Below, in pieces: positions 52,706 to 64,000 of a DNA stretch of 64,000 bases. Each line of letters starts with the position of its first letter. The first letter of the stretch is position 1. The translations under genes were made by a program, and so were the position numbers. Source of the stretch: an uncultured Muribaculaceae bacterium (GTDB lineage Bacteria > Bacteroidota > Bacteroidia > Bacteroidales > Muribaculaceae); contig CAJTME010000001.1 of assembly GCA_910577315.1 (NCBI GenBank), forward strand, positions 248,001-312,000, given 5' to 3'. The notes under the pieces are model-generated. The model was not told where the DNA came from and searched no databases. It worked only from the letters and a program-made list of their open reading frames with translations.

Positions 52706-53572
52706 TTACAGCCCACGGCGCGGAAACGCGTCGATATACGACGACGGGGTGGCATTGTAAATGGACACGTTCCGCGTCGCTGCATACCGTGCAAGACGAT
52801 GGTAAGAGCGGAAAGCAGTATAGAAACTCTTTAAAATATCGTGCAGGCGATAGCCACGATATTCCGTTTCGGAACGTTTCAGCTCGGTTTTTGAGTCAGC
52901 GTAGAAATGCGGCTGAACCGAAACAACATTGTTGGCATCGGTGACCCTTATCGTCTCCAGCCATGAGTGGTCGGCTCCTGTCAGGTATATTTCCCTATAT
53001 CCCGCTGCCATAGCCGTCATTATAGCCGGAATCAGCACATTTCTGGGCCGTGGCATGGCCCTTCCGCTGCTGTAGGCCATGTTCTCAAGCCAATCGAATC
53101 CTTCAATGCCCACAAAATTGAAGGTTGCCAGTTGCAGCTCGGGTGATTTTCCGTTGCCGAACCGCGCCAGCAAGTCCCGCGAGCGGGCCAGTTCCGACGC
53201 TGGCACACACAATGTCATGCGCCATCCCACCGTTGCCAGAGCCTTCCACAGGGATGCGACATTCTCGTTCTCAGTGCCACGGAAAAAATGGGGGTCAGCC
53301 AGCACATAATAATCAGGACGCAGCTCGGCGAACTGCGGGGTGTTGGCCATGAAATTCACCGCTACCGTTGGCAATTCCAACAGTTTCGCTCCATATTGCT
53401 CAATGGTAGTCTTCAACGATGGTCCGTTGGCCAGAATTACAACCTTATCTGATTTTTTTTCACAACGGCGCGGCGCTGTGGCGCGGCGCGACAGCAGGAC
53501 GATTTTGGCAACGGCCTTGCATGAGTCGCCAAGGCGCGACACAAATTCAGAGACTTTCATCATCGTAGACAT
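52706..53572 (-). CDS. DUF115/MptE-like protein of a glycan-assembly operon
   Basis: 288 aa, soluble. Motifs VVILANGPSLK (about 44-54, a nucleotide-binding-like loop) and LRPDYYVLADPHFF, with VLIPAIMTAMAAGYREIYLTGADHSWLE, fit the DUF115 group (6-hydroxymethylpterin pyrophosphokinase MptE-like), which in bacteria is found in polysaccharide and glycoprotein loci. Its start overlaps the upstream epimerase-like gene by 26 bases. It is the last gene of the glycan set. The precise reaction is unknown. Confidence 0.6.
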   Translation of the reverse strand: MSTMMKVSEFVSRLGDSCKAVAKIVLLSRRATAPRRCEKKSDKVVILANGPSLKTTIEQYGAKLLELPTVAVNFMANTPQFAELRPDYYVLADPHFFRGTENENVASLWKALATVGWRMTLCVPASELARSRDLLARFGNGKSPELQLATFNFVGIEGFDWLENMAYSSGRAMPRPRNVLIPAIMTAMAAGYREIYLTGADHSWLETIRVTDANNVVSVQPHFYADSKTELKRSETEYRGYRLHDILKSFYTAFRSYHRLARYAATRNVSIYNATPSSYIDAFPRRGL

Positions 53573-54161
53573 GGGTGCGGAGATATTCCGTCACAGAATT
53601 GGGTTTGAAATTAAAATCAGATGCAAATGCCGAGCCGTCGAAGGTTGTATCATCCGTGATGGCGCGGCGCAGACGTCCGTTCATAAGCCACCGGGCCCAT
53701 GACGGTTTCAGTGTGAGTATGCGCTTCTGCTTGATGCGCCATGCCAATGCCTCGGCAAATTCAGCGTAAGTGGGATTACAGCCGTCGTTAACAAAATAAA
53801 CTCCGGGCTTGCCTATAACCAGCGCCACCGCCCTCGCCAAATCAACGGCGTGCAAAGTCGAGAGCCTGGCCTCGTTGCCTGCGATATGATAATACGAGCC
53901 AGCGGCGATGCGGCGTGCCACTTCCATAGGAAAACCGGTCATGCCGGTTCCAACAATATTCGCACATGCAAGAACGGATGCTCCATCTTTCGGCGTCGCA
54001 TCGCCTGGTTCGGTTATATGCACCACAAAGTCTGCATCGCCGTCCGTCACGATTTCATAATCATTCAGCTCCCGCTTAATATACGGCAGCACAAATTCGC
54101 GTCCCGGCGCCACGACACACAGCCGCGGCAGAGGTTTATTCATATCATTGTCAGTATTCAT
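53547..54161 (-). CDS. Shortened NAD-dependent epimerase/dehydratase-like protein
   Basis: 204 aa, about two thirds of the usual 300. The N-terminal Rossmann glycine motif (GxxGxxG) and the Ser-Tyr-Lys catalytic set are not visible; instead there is PRLCVVAPGREFVLPYIKREL. The C-terminal half (YHIAGNEARLSTLHAVDLARAVALVIGKPGVYFVNDGCNPTYAEFAEAL) looks like the substrate-binding part of extended SDR enzymes. It may be an inactive or non-enzymatic relative. It overlaps GT2 by 4 bases (ATGA) and DUF115 by 26 bases. Confidence 0.6.
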   Translation of the reverse strand: MNTDNDMNKPLPRLCVVAPGREFVLPYIKRELNDYEIVTDGDADFVVHITEPGDATPKDGASVLACANIVGTGMTGFPMEVARRIAAGSYYHIAGNEARLSTLHAVDLARAVALVIGKPGVYFVNDGCNPTYAEFAEALAWRIKQKRILTLKPSWARWLMNGRLRRAITDDTTFDGSAFASDFNFKPNSVTEYLRTHVYDDESL

Positions 54162-54916
54162 TGTCTACGGATTAGGTCAAGGAAAATATCGCGTATAGCC
54201 CACCAGTATTTTTTTGCGAGGCACAGCGGATTGGCCGGCAGCCCATGGGCCTGCAAAGCCTTGAGTTTCTCCACATTGTTGATATACAGGCGCCCCTTGA
54301 AACTCGTGGAACGCCCCCCGGTGGCCATCTCCACCATCACCATCGGCAGGTAGCGGTATTTCAGGGACGTGTCAGTGAAAAGCCTTATCCACATTTCAAT
54401 GTCAGCCCCTATATAGTAATCAAGGGCATAGTCGCCCACGCGTTCAATAACATTGCGGCGGACATACAGGGTGGGATGCGGCGGAGTCATACCGGCCGTG
54501 AGCTGCGCCGGGATAAAATTTCCGGCATGATATATTCGGCCCCTACGTCCCGAACGTGGATTGAAATAACGCATGTCGCCATACAGGAAATCGAGTTCCG
54601 GATCACGCTCAAACGCATCGGCCACCTCGGCAAGGACGTTCTGACTGGCCAAAACATCCCCGCAATGCACCATTCCTACAACATCGCCCGTGGCAAGGTG
54701 AAGGCCATGGTTAAGGGCGTCGTACAATCCCTTGCGCTCGCGCAGATACAATCGTGCGCGTGGATATGCCGCCACAACATCCGTCGTGCCGTCGTTGCTG
54801 AAACCGTCCACAACGATATGCTCAATATCCTTGTGTGTCTGTGAATGGACGCTGGCCATTGTCTGACCCAGCACACCGGCACCGTCAGCCGTGATTGTGA
54901 CAACCGATATTTTCAT
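54158..54916 (-). CDS. Glycosyltransferase family 2
   Basis: 252 aa from the Met at 54916 (MKISVVTITADGAG), which overlaps the upstream gene stop (ATGA) by 4 bases; a longer frame upstream belongs to another gene. GT-A fold: VVTITADGAGVLGQTMASVHSQTHKDIEHIVVDGFSNDGT, then a metal-binding motif that here may be HCGD/YGDM (LDFLYGDMRYF). Residues about 200-250 contain basic patches near the membrane. It transfers a sugar to a lipid-linked or protein-linked glycan in the cytoplasm; substrate unknown. Confidence 0.9.
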   Translation of the reverse strand: MKISVVTITADGAGVLGQTMASVHSQTHKDIEHIVVDGFSNDGTTDVVAAYPRARLYLRERKGLYDALNHGLHLATGDVVGMVHCGDVLASQNVLAEVADAFERDPELDFLYGDMRYFNPRSGRRGRIYHAGNFIPAQLTAGMTPPHPTLYVRRNVIERVGDYALDYYIGADIEMWIRLFTDTSLKYRYLPMVMVEMATGGRSTSFKGRLYINNVEKLKALQAHGLPANPLCLAKKYWWAIRDIFLDLIRRQ

Positions 54917-56298
54917 GAGGCTGTCATTTGTAGGTGATGACAAACCAGCAGCGTTGGAACAAGAATGGCCGTGAATACACCCAACCACACCCACAGCGAA
55001 CGTCGCCGCCACATCTTCACGGCCACAAAGGCCGCGCAGGGCAAAAGTAACGGAAGATAAGGGAGGCAATAGCGCGACACTCGTCCGGCCGACATCCAGG
55101 CCGTCAGCACGGTCATGGCAACGCCCCATACAGCCGACAGCTGCATCGTGCGCGGCGAGCGGCGCCCTGCCGCGAAAATCCAGTACAGAATCAGCGCGCC
55201 GGCATAATACCAGCAATATCCGAAATGAGCCACGACCATTGTCGGGGCGAAAATCATGTCGCGTCCGAAATTCCAAGGGAAAGGAATCAAAAACTGCACA
55301 GCGACAGACGCCGGCAGAAACAGCAACCGTCGGCCAACAGAAAAGTCCTCGTAACCTCCCGGATGCATTTTGTCCCAGGCACGGGATGCAGTCTTATGAT
55401 GGTTTAAGGTGGTGGTTCCATCGACAGTTATCAATGCCTCGGCCGAAACTGAATTGAAATAATGGTCATATACCATACGCATCAGAATTGCCGCGACTAT
55501 GACAACGATGAATTTCCAGTCAAGCCTGCGAACATCGCGTCTAAGAGCCATAAGCCCGGCGCCAAGAGCCACCATATACATGAAATTCGCCCGCAGGAAC
55601 AGCAGAAGAACCATCGACACGGCGAGAAGCATCCATTCCCACCATCGGGAACAGCCATCCATGCGCCAACGCACGAGCATACAGGCAATAACAGCAATGC
55701 AGAGCGTAACCGGCACATCCTTTATGAGCCATGTCGACTGGGTGAACAGATAGCACATCGTCGATCCGGCGACAAGGGTACCGAGGGCAATACGGCGGTC
55801 GGAGGTCATTGCATAGGCGATGGATCCCATTGCCACCAATGTTAAGCCATAGCACAGTACGTTGAACATTATCGGCACGGTTATGTCCACCCCGAAAACC
55901 GCCATAAGACCTGCGGCTATGCCGGCAAGATGGCGGGAATTGAACAGCCCCGGGTCGGTGCTCAGTCCGAGGTTATACAATGCCCTGTCCCAATCCGTCG
56001 CGGCATCCCAGTTAAGCAGCACCGGCGAATCCACGCCTGTACTGAACACAGTCGTGTACCAGTTGACGTTTATCACCACGCCACACGTCGACAGCGTCAC
56101 CATAGCCAAAAGGATATATGCACCCGCAGCCGAACGCCACCTACAGGCCGAAAACACCGCCATGACTATGGCCATAACAACCATATAGGCTGGAATAACA
56201 AAGGAAACACGAGCGCCTGGCCACATGCACAGGCATGCTGCGACCGCTACGATTCCTGACAAAAAAGCGACTGCCGACTGACGGTTTTTCAATATCAT
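54913..56298 (-). CDS. Polytopic membrane protein (possible lipid-linked sugar glycosyltransferase)
   Basis: 461 aa with about ten to twelve membrane segments and a large outside loop after the first few (TVFSTGVDSPVLLNWDAATDWDRALYNLG, about 85-112; acidic residues in LNWDAATDWDRA fit the acidic motif of GT-C enzymes). Family not recognised with confidence; an oligosaccharide-modifying GT-C enzyme is the likeliest role in this operon. It is first in the set and has a -7 box TAATTTTG (minus, 56304-56311) 5 bases upstream of its start codon. Confidence 0.6.
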   Translation of the reverse strand: MILKNRQSAVAFLSGIVAVAACLCMWPGARVSFVIPAYMVVMAIVMAVFSACRWRSAAGAYILLAMVTLSTCGVVINVNWYTTVFSTGVDSPVLLNWDAATDWDRALYNLGLSTDPGLFNSRHLAGIAAGLMAVFGVDITVPIMFNVLCYGLTLVAMGSIAYAMTSDRRIALGTLVAGSTMCYLFTQSTWLIKDVPVTLCIAVIACMLVRWRMDGCSRWWEWMLLAVSMVLLLFLRANFMYMVALGAGLMALRRDVRRLDWKFIVVIVAAILMRMVYDHYFNSVSAEALITVDGTTTLNHHKTASRAWDKMHPGGYEDFSVGRRLLFLPASVAVQFLIPFPWNFGRDMIFAPTMVVAHFGYCWYYAGALILYWIFAAGRRSPRTMQLSAVWGVAMTVLTAWMSAGRVSRYCLPYLPLLLPCAAFVAVKMWRRRSLWVWLGVFTAILVPTLLVCHHLQMTAS

Positions 56299-56303
56299 AA
56301 TGC

Positions 56304-56362
56304 AAAATTACAGAAAAAAACGGGCATTGGCGGGGCTGAGTGAGGAAAATATGCTAATTTTG
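56304..56362. promoter_or_regulatory. Divergent -7 boxes very close to both start codons
   Basis: Minus strand TAATTTTG (56304-56311) is 5 bases from the 56298 start codon; plus strand TAATTTTG (56355-56362) is 8 bases from the 56371 start codon. The messages would have almost no leader. -33 boxes are not clear. Confidence 0.5.
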
Positions 56363-56370
56363 CAACATAA

Positions 56371-57207
56371 ATGACCAATCAAGAGAAAAAGCAGTCCGAA
56401 GGACCAATCCGAATAGATGTCGGAGACGTTCTTCAATCACGCCTGGGCAAAAGAAGCGCCCGGGTGCCCCGTTGGCTCATCCATCGTCTTGAAAGGCTTA
56501 TTTGCCAGGACAAACTCAACGAGATGCTGCGGGTGGCATATCCGCGCCGGGGCGCTGAATTTTGCCAGGCCGTAATCGAGCATCTTGGAATAAGCGTGAA
56601 TGTGAAGGGGGCGTCAAATCTTCCTGTCAATCCCCGCGCAATCTTTGTGTGCAACCATCCCCTCGGCGGCCTCGACGGAATGGCCCTCATACACTTCATC
56701 GCCTCGCACTACGGGTGCCAGCCGCGTTTTGTGGTCAACGACCTCCTGATGGCCGTGGAGCCGTTGCGCGAGGTTTTCCTGCCGATAAACAAACACGGAG
56801 CGCAGAGCCGTGGCTCGCTTGCCGCAATCGACGAGGCCATGGCCACCGACGCGCCGGTATTGATTTTCCCCGCAGGACTGTGTTCAAGACGCCGCGACGG
56901 ACGTGTCGCCGACCTTGAATGGCGAAAGATGTTCGTGCAGAAAGCCCGCGAGTTCGGACGCGACATCGTCCCCCTGCGGTTTTGCGGCGAAAATTCGGCC
57001 ACATTCTACCGCACGGCCCGGTGGCGGGAACGTCTCGGCATAAAATTCAACATCGAGATGGCGTTGCTGCCGTCGGAAATTTTCAAGGCCGAAGGAAAGA
57101 CGTTCACCATCAGCGTAGGCGCGCCGGTGGCATGTCGTGATTTGTCAACCGACAGCCGCGCCGAGACCGCGAGGATACGCCGAACAGTAGACTCGCTCAG
57201 TTGTTAA
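56371..57207 (+). CDS. Lysophospholipid acyltransferase, GlsA-type glycine-lipid O-acyltransferase
   Basis: 278 aa. PlsC-like acyltransferase fold with the HxxxxD motif in NHPLGGLDG (about 90-98), then FLPINKHGAQSRGSL and VLIFPAGLCSRRRDG (the third block, substrate positioning). Directly upstream of a GNAT-type acyltransferase with hemolysin-like features, matching the Bacteroides pair GlsA/GlsB that makes glycine lipids (O-acylation after N-acylation). No other reaction can be excluded. Do not confuse it with the glutaminase also called GlsA. Its ATG follows the -7 box closely. Confidence 0.85.
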   Translation: MTNQEKKQSEGPIRIDVGDVLQSRLGKRSARVPRWLIHRLERLICQDKLNEMLRVAYPRRGAEFCQAVIEHLGISVNVKGASNLPVNPRAIFVCNHPLGGLDGMALIHFIASHYGCQPRFVVNDLLMAVEPLREVFLPINKHGAQSRGSLAAIDEAMATDAPVLIFPAGLCSRRRDGRVADLEWRKMFVQKAREFGRDIVPLRFCGENSATFYRTARWRERLGIKFNIEMALLPSEIFKAEGKTFTISVGAPVACRDLSTDSRAETARIRRTVDSLSC

Positions 57208-57233
57208 CAATAAAATGTAACTTCTCCGATTCA

Positions 57234-58169
57234 ATGAACCAAAAGATAATCGATCCCGTACCCCAGGAACTAATCGAAGCCGAACTGACTCCCGAGCGCT
57301 TTCTGCGCGACACCAATAAAGGCGGAAATGAAATATATGTAATCGACGCACACAATTCGCCCAACATCATGCGTGAAATCGGCCGTCTGCGCGAAATCGC
57401 GTTCCGCAGCGCGGGTGGAGGATCGGGCAAAGACTGCGACATCGATGAGTTCGACACAATGGAACCTCCCTGCAAGCAGCTCATAGTGTGGGATCCCGAC
57501 AGCAAACTCATTCTCGGCGGTTACCGCTTCATCTGCGGAAAGGACATCCGCACCGACGATGAGGGACGGCCCCGCATCGCCACCAGCCACATGTTCCGCT
57601 TTTCCGAGAAATTCCTGAAAGATTATCTGCCATATACCCTTGAGCTGGGCCGTTCGTTCGTGCGCCCCGAATACCAGTCGTCGCGCGCCGGCGCAAAGGC
57701 TCTTTACGCCCTCGACAACCTGTGGGACGGCCTCGGCTGCCTGACTGTGATCAACCCAGAGATAAAATATCTTTTCGGCAAGGTCACCATGTACCCGAAC
57801 TATACTGAACGCTGCCGCGACCTCATCCTGTATTTCCTTCACAAGCACTTCCCCGACCCCGAAGGGCTGGTGCGCCCCATCACCCCGCTCCCCTACTCCT
57901 CAGACCCTGAGGAAATGGCCAGTATCTTCACCGGCTCGAATTTCAAGGAAGACTATGTCATCCTGAATACCCATGTGCGCGCCCACGGCGACAACATCCC
58001 CCCTCTTGTAAACGCCTACATGAGCCTGTCGCCGACAATGCACATGTTCGGCACCGCCATCAACGACGAGTTCGGAAACGTGGAGGAAAGCGGAATATTC
58101 TTTGCCGTCGATGAAATCCTCGACGCCAAGAAGCGCCGCCACATCGAATCCTATCATCCCACCAAATAG
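57234..58169 (+). CDS. glsB: GNAT-type N-acyltransferase, GlsB-type glycine-lipid synthase
   Basis: 311 aa from the Met at 57234, 26 bases after the acyltransferase gene. The OlsB/hemolysin-like GNAT region (about 40-190) includes AGGGSGKDCDIDEFDT, KQLIVWDPDSKLILGGYRFI and SRAGAKALYALDNLWDGLGC. In Bacteroides the relative GlsB acylates glycine with a 3-hydroxy fatty acyl group; GlsA then adds a second acyl chain, giving glycine lipids needed for fitness and stress tolerance. Products act in the envelope. Confidence 0.85.
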   Translation: MNQKIIDPVPQELIEAELTPERFLRDTNKGGNEIYVIDAHNSPNIMREIGRLREIAFRSAGGGSGKDCDIDEFDTMEPPCKQLIVWDPDSKLILGGYRFICGKDIRTDDEGRPRIATSHMFRFSEKFLKDYLPYTLELGRSFVRPEYQSSRAGAKALYALDNLWDGLGCLTVINPEIKYLFGKVTMYPNYTERCRDLILYFLHKHFPDPEGLVRPITPLPYSSDPEEMASIFTGSNFKEDYVILNTHVRAHGDNIPPLVNAYMSLSPTMHMFGTAINDEFGNVEESGIFFAVDEILDAKKRRHIESYHPTK

Positions 58170-58178
58170 TCCCATACG

Positions 58179-58724
58179 ATGAGCGATGAAATCAAAAAAT
58201 GGAAAGTGCTCGGCAGCGAGTACCTTTTCCGGCGTCCATGGCTTACGGTAAGGCGTGACAGGGTTGAGTTGCCAAACGGCATCGTGCACCCCGAATATTA
58301 TGTACTCGAATATCCGACCTGGGTCAATGTAATCGCCATCACTGAAGAAGGTCAGTTCGTCATGGTCAGGCAATACCGCCACGGTCTCGGGGAAGTTTCT
58401 ACCGAACTATGTGCCGGCGTGGCTGAAAAAGGCGAGGAACCTATTGAAGCCGCCCGCCGCGAACTGATGGAAGAAACCGGGTTCGGCGGCGGTGACTGGA
58501 CACTCAACATGGTCATATCAGGCAACACCAGCACCACCGACAACCTCACCTATTCCTTCATAGCCCGAGGCGTGAAAAAGCTATCCGGCCAGCATCTCGA
58601 CGCCACTGAGGACATCCAGGTACTCCTGATGTCGGAACAGGAAGTCTACGATCTCCTCCTCGCCGACGAAATGAAGCAGTCGCTGATGGCCGCTCCCCTC
58701 TGGAAATACTTCGCCCTTAAGTAA
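58179..58724 (+). CDS. Nudix hydrolase, ADP-ribose pyrophosphatase-like
   Basis: 181 aa. The Nudix box Gx5Ex7REUxEExGU is present as G-VAEKG-E-EPIEAAR-RELMEETGF (about 88-110), preceded by MVRQYRHGLGEVSTELCAG, which matches the ADP-ribose or nucleoside diphosphate sugar pyrophosphatase group (YffH/NudF-like: RQYRxxxxxxxxELxAG). It cleaves nucleoside diphosphate derivatives with Mg. It starts 9 bases after glsB and is likely cotranscribed. Confidence 0.9.
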   Translation: MSDEIKKWKVLGSEYLFRRPWLTVRRDRVELPNGIVHPEYYVLEYPTWVNVIAITEEGQFVMVRQYRHGLGEVSTELCAGVAEKGEEPIEAARRELMEETGFGGGDWTLNMVISGNTSTTDNLTYSFIARGVKKLSGQHLDATEDIQVLLMSEQEVYDLLLADEMKQSLMAAPLWKYFALK

Positions 58725-58741
58725 AAGATTTATCAAATACG

Positions 58742-58776
58742 CATAAAGCCTTGCCATTCGCTGACAAGGCTTTATG
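58742..58776 (+). terminator. Hairpin ending the glycine-lipid/Nudix operon
   Basis: A perfect 12-bp stem CATAAAGCCTTG/CAAGGCTTTATG with an 11-nt loop, 17 bases after the Nudix gene; the following U-run is weak. Confidence 0.6.
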
Positions 58777-58861
58777 TAGCTTTACGAGGTCAAGCGACCG
58801 GCAGGGACTGACGAACTATTTGGCGGCCAAAAAGAGAACCATTTATATATTTTCTTTCCAC

Positions 58862-58896
58862 AAAAAAACCAGACGGGCATCACTGTCCGGCTGGTT
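58862..58896 (-). terminator. Terminator of the flavodoxin gene
   Basis: AACCAG/CTGGTT with an inner imperfect stem; on the minus strand it is followed by a run of seven T. It lies about 70 bases after the flavodoxin stop codon. The rest of the 58777-58967 gap holds no gene. Confidence 0.7.
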
Positions 58897-58967
58897 CAAT
58901 GGCTTATGTTGTAGATTATCTATGTGGTAAAAGCAAAATAACGAGTAAGGGAAATTTGTGTGTTGTC

Positions 58968-59471
58968 TTATAGCTGAGGCTTTATTTCATCAGTCCATGC
59001 GGCGATGCGCGTGTCAGTGAGGTCGCTTTCATTGTCCTCATCAAGGGCGAGTCCCACGAAACGACCGTCGACCACGGACGCGGATTCGTCGAAGGTATAG
59101 CCGTCGGTGGATACAGCGCCAATCATGTTGGCTCCTGCACTTTTGGCGGCCTCGTAAATTGCGCTCATGGCATCGCAGAAGGTGGTGCTGAAACCGGCGG
59201 AGTCGCCGCAACCGAACACCGCTACGGTCTTACCGGACAGGTCGGAGGATTTCAGAATCTCAACGGCATCATACCATTCGTCCTGCAGGTCACCGCATCC
59301 CCATGTGGAGGAGCCGAGTATAAGGTTGTCGTACTTGGCGATTATGTCGGGAGTGAGGGCCGAAGCCGTGAACACTGCCGAGCTGTTGACACCGAGCGTG
59401 GCGGCGATGCGGGCTGCAATGCCTTCGCAGTTGCCCGAGGTCGAGCCGTAAAAAATTGCTGTTTCTTTCAT
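58968..59471 (-). CDS. fldA: Flavodoxin
   Basis: 167 aa from the Met at 59471; the longer frame to 59510 crosses the promoter. The FMN phosphate loop is IFYGSTSGNCEGIA (about 5-18), the second FMN loop is SSTWGCGDLQDEW (about 56-68), and the third includes GCGDSAGFSTTFCDAM. It is a long-chain flavodoxin (with the insertion in the fifth strand). It carries electrons at low potential in the cytoplasm, replacing ferredoxin. Its -7 box TAACTTTG lies about 25 bases upstream. Confidence 0.96.
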   Translation of the reverse strand: MKETAIFYGSTSGNCEGIAARIAATLGVNSSAVFTASALTPDIIAKYDNLILGSSTWGCGDLQDEWYDAVEILKSSDLSGKTVAVFGCGDSAGFSTTFCDAMSAIYEAAKSAGANMIGAVSTDGYTFDESASVVDGRFVGLALDEDNESDLTDTRIAAWTDEIKPQL

Positions 59472-59498
59472 AATGCTTGCATGCTTTGTTTTATGCTG

Positions 59499-59506
59499 CA
59501 AAGTTA
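59499..59506 (-). promoter_or_regulatory. -7 box of the flavodoxin gene
   Basis: TAACTTTG on the minus strand matches the consensus; a TTTC about 19 bases upstream is a near match to the -33 box. Confidence 0.5.
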
Positions 59507-59550
59507 GCATGTAATAATGACGCCCGAAATACCTTAAATCGGGTAAAATG

Positions 59551-59584
59551 CGAAAAGCCGGGCCATTGCTGGTCCGGCTTTTCG
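59551..59584 (-). terminator. Terminator of rpoBC
   Basis: An 11-bp perfect stem CGAAAAGCCGG/CCGGCTTTTCG, followed on the minus strand by GCATTTTACC, 16 bases after rpoC. Confidence 0.8.
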
Positions 59585-59600
59585 TATCGGGAGGGAGTTA

Positions 59601-63887
<4,287 letters not shown>

Positions 63888-63920
63888 ATAGTGTATCTAA
63901 AAATAGATCGGTTTTTGTGA

Positions 63921-64000
63921 TTAGTTCTCGAGATTGATGCTGAGACCGAGGCCACGGAGCTCGTGCAGGAGCACGTTGAGCGATTCGGGGATGCCGGGGG
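63921..64000 (-). CDS. rpoB: DNA-directed RNA polymerase subunit beta, C-terminal end (rest outside window)
   Basis: Only the last 26 codons are present, ending PGIPESLNVLLHELRGLGLSINLEN, the conserved end of RpoB (ESFNVLLHELRGLGL...). The stop codon is at 63921-63923. It belongs to the rpoB-rpoC transcription unit. Confidence 0.95.
   Translation of the reverse strand, partial: PGIPESLNVLLHELRGLGLSINLEN

Noticed and set aside
54917..55276. Upstream extension of the family 2 glycosyltransferase
   Set aside because: It runs over the membrane protein gene; the GT-A fold begins at the Met at 54916.

Overview
The window looks like chromosomal DNA of a gut Bacteroidales bacterium, most likely Muribaculaceae or a near relative. 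The signs are a SusC/SusD outer-membrane uptake set with SusE/SusF-type lipoproteins, many promoters of the Bacteroidetes type (-7 box TAnnTTTG, -33 box near TTTG), a methylmalonyl-CoA decarboxylase sodium pump with a Bacteroidales-style OadG/lamin-tail fusion, the glycine-lipid acyltransferase pair, a gadB-glutaminase-gadC acid-resistance set, a DUF6377 protein, and C-terminal sorting-like domains. The family assignment is inference; order Bacteroidales is much safer. No tRNA, rRNA, CRISPR array, prophage or complete insertion sequence was seen.

Layout. 1-475: end of a cation:proton antiporter. 498-1172: a REP-associated tyrosine transposase followed by a pair of inverted palindromes. 1229-9768 (minus): a secreted sugar-binding-like protein with its own promoter, and a susC-D-E-F operon. 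10096-13228 (minus): translationally coupled permease, ATPase and lipoprotein genes. 13325-19946: aspartate aminotransferase, polyprenyl-phosphate sugar transferase, DUF349 protein, a PadR/PspC pair and a 53-aa protein. 20025-24092: YchF, glycyl-tRNA synthetase, LemA and an FKBP lipoprotein. 24164-30181: AspT-like transporter, then gadB, glutaminase and gadC. 30195-33823: a palindromic repeat, a highly structured RNA region with tiny ORFs, and an AT-rich BspA-like leucine-rich-repeat surface protein. 34107-39958 (minus): M16 peptidase, ispG, purE, a PAP2-like protein, rpoN and a hypothetical. 40140-44735 (minus): mmdB, mmdC, oadG-like, mmdA, mce. 45083-49690: sigma factor, alanine symporter, lgt, BASS transporter and a Crp-like regulator. 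50026-52705: DUF6377 protein, a candidate small RNA and a YczE-like membrane protein. 52706-56298 (minus): a four-gene glycan-assembly set. 56371-58724: glycine-lipid acyltransferases and a Nudix hydrolase. 58968-64000 (minus): flavodoxin, rpoC and the end of rpoB.

How it fits together. SusCDEF imports glycan fragments. Succinate-propionate fermentation is represented by the epimerase and the sodium-pumping decarboxylase, and the resulting sodium gradient could drive the sodium symporters at 45.7 and 48.0 kb. The glutaminase, decarboxylase and antiporter together consume cytoplasmic protons. The least ordinary items are the structured RNA at about 30412-30772, two families of palindromic REP-like elements (one beside its probable transposase), and a promoter-to-terminator small RNA at about 51737-51880.
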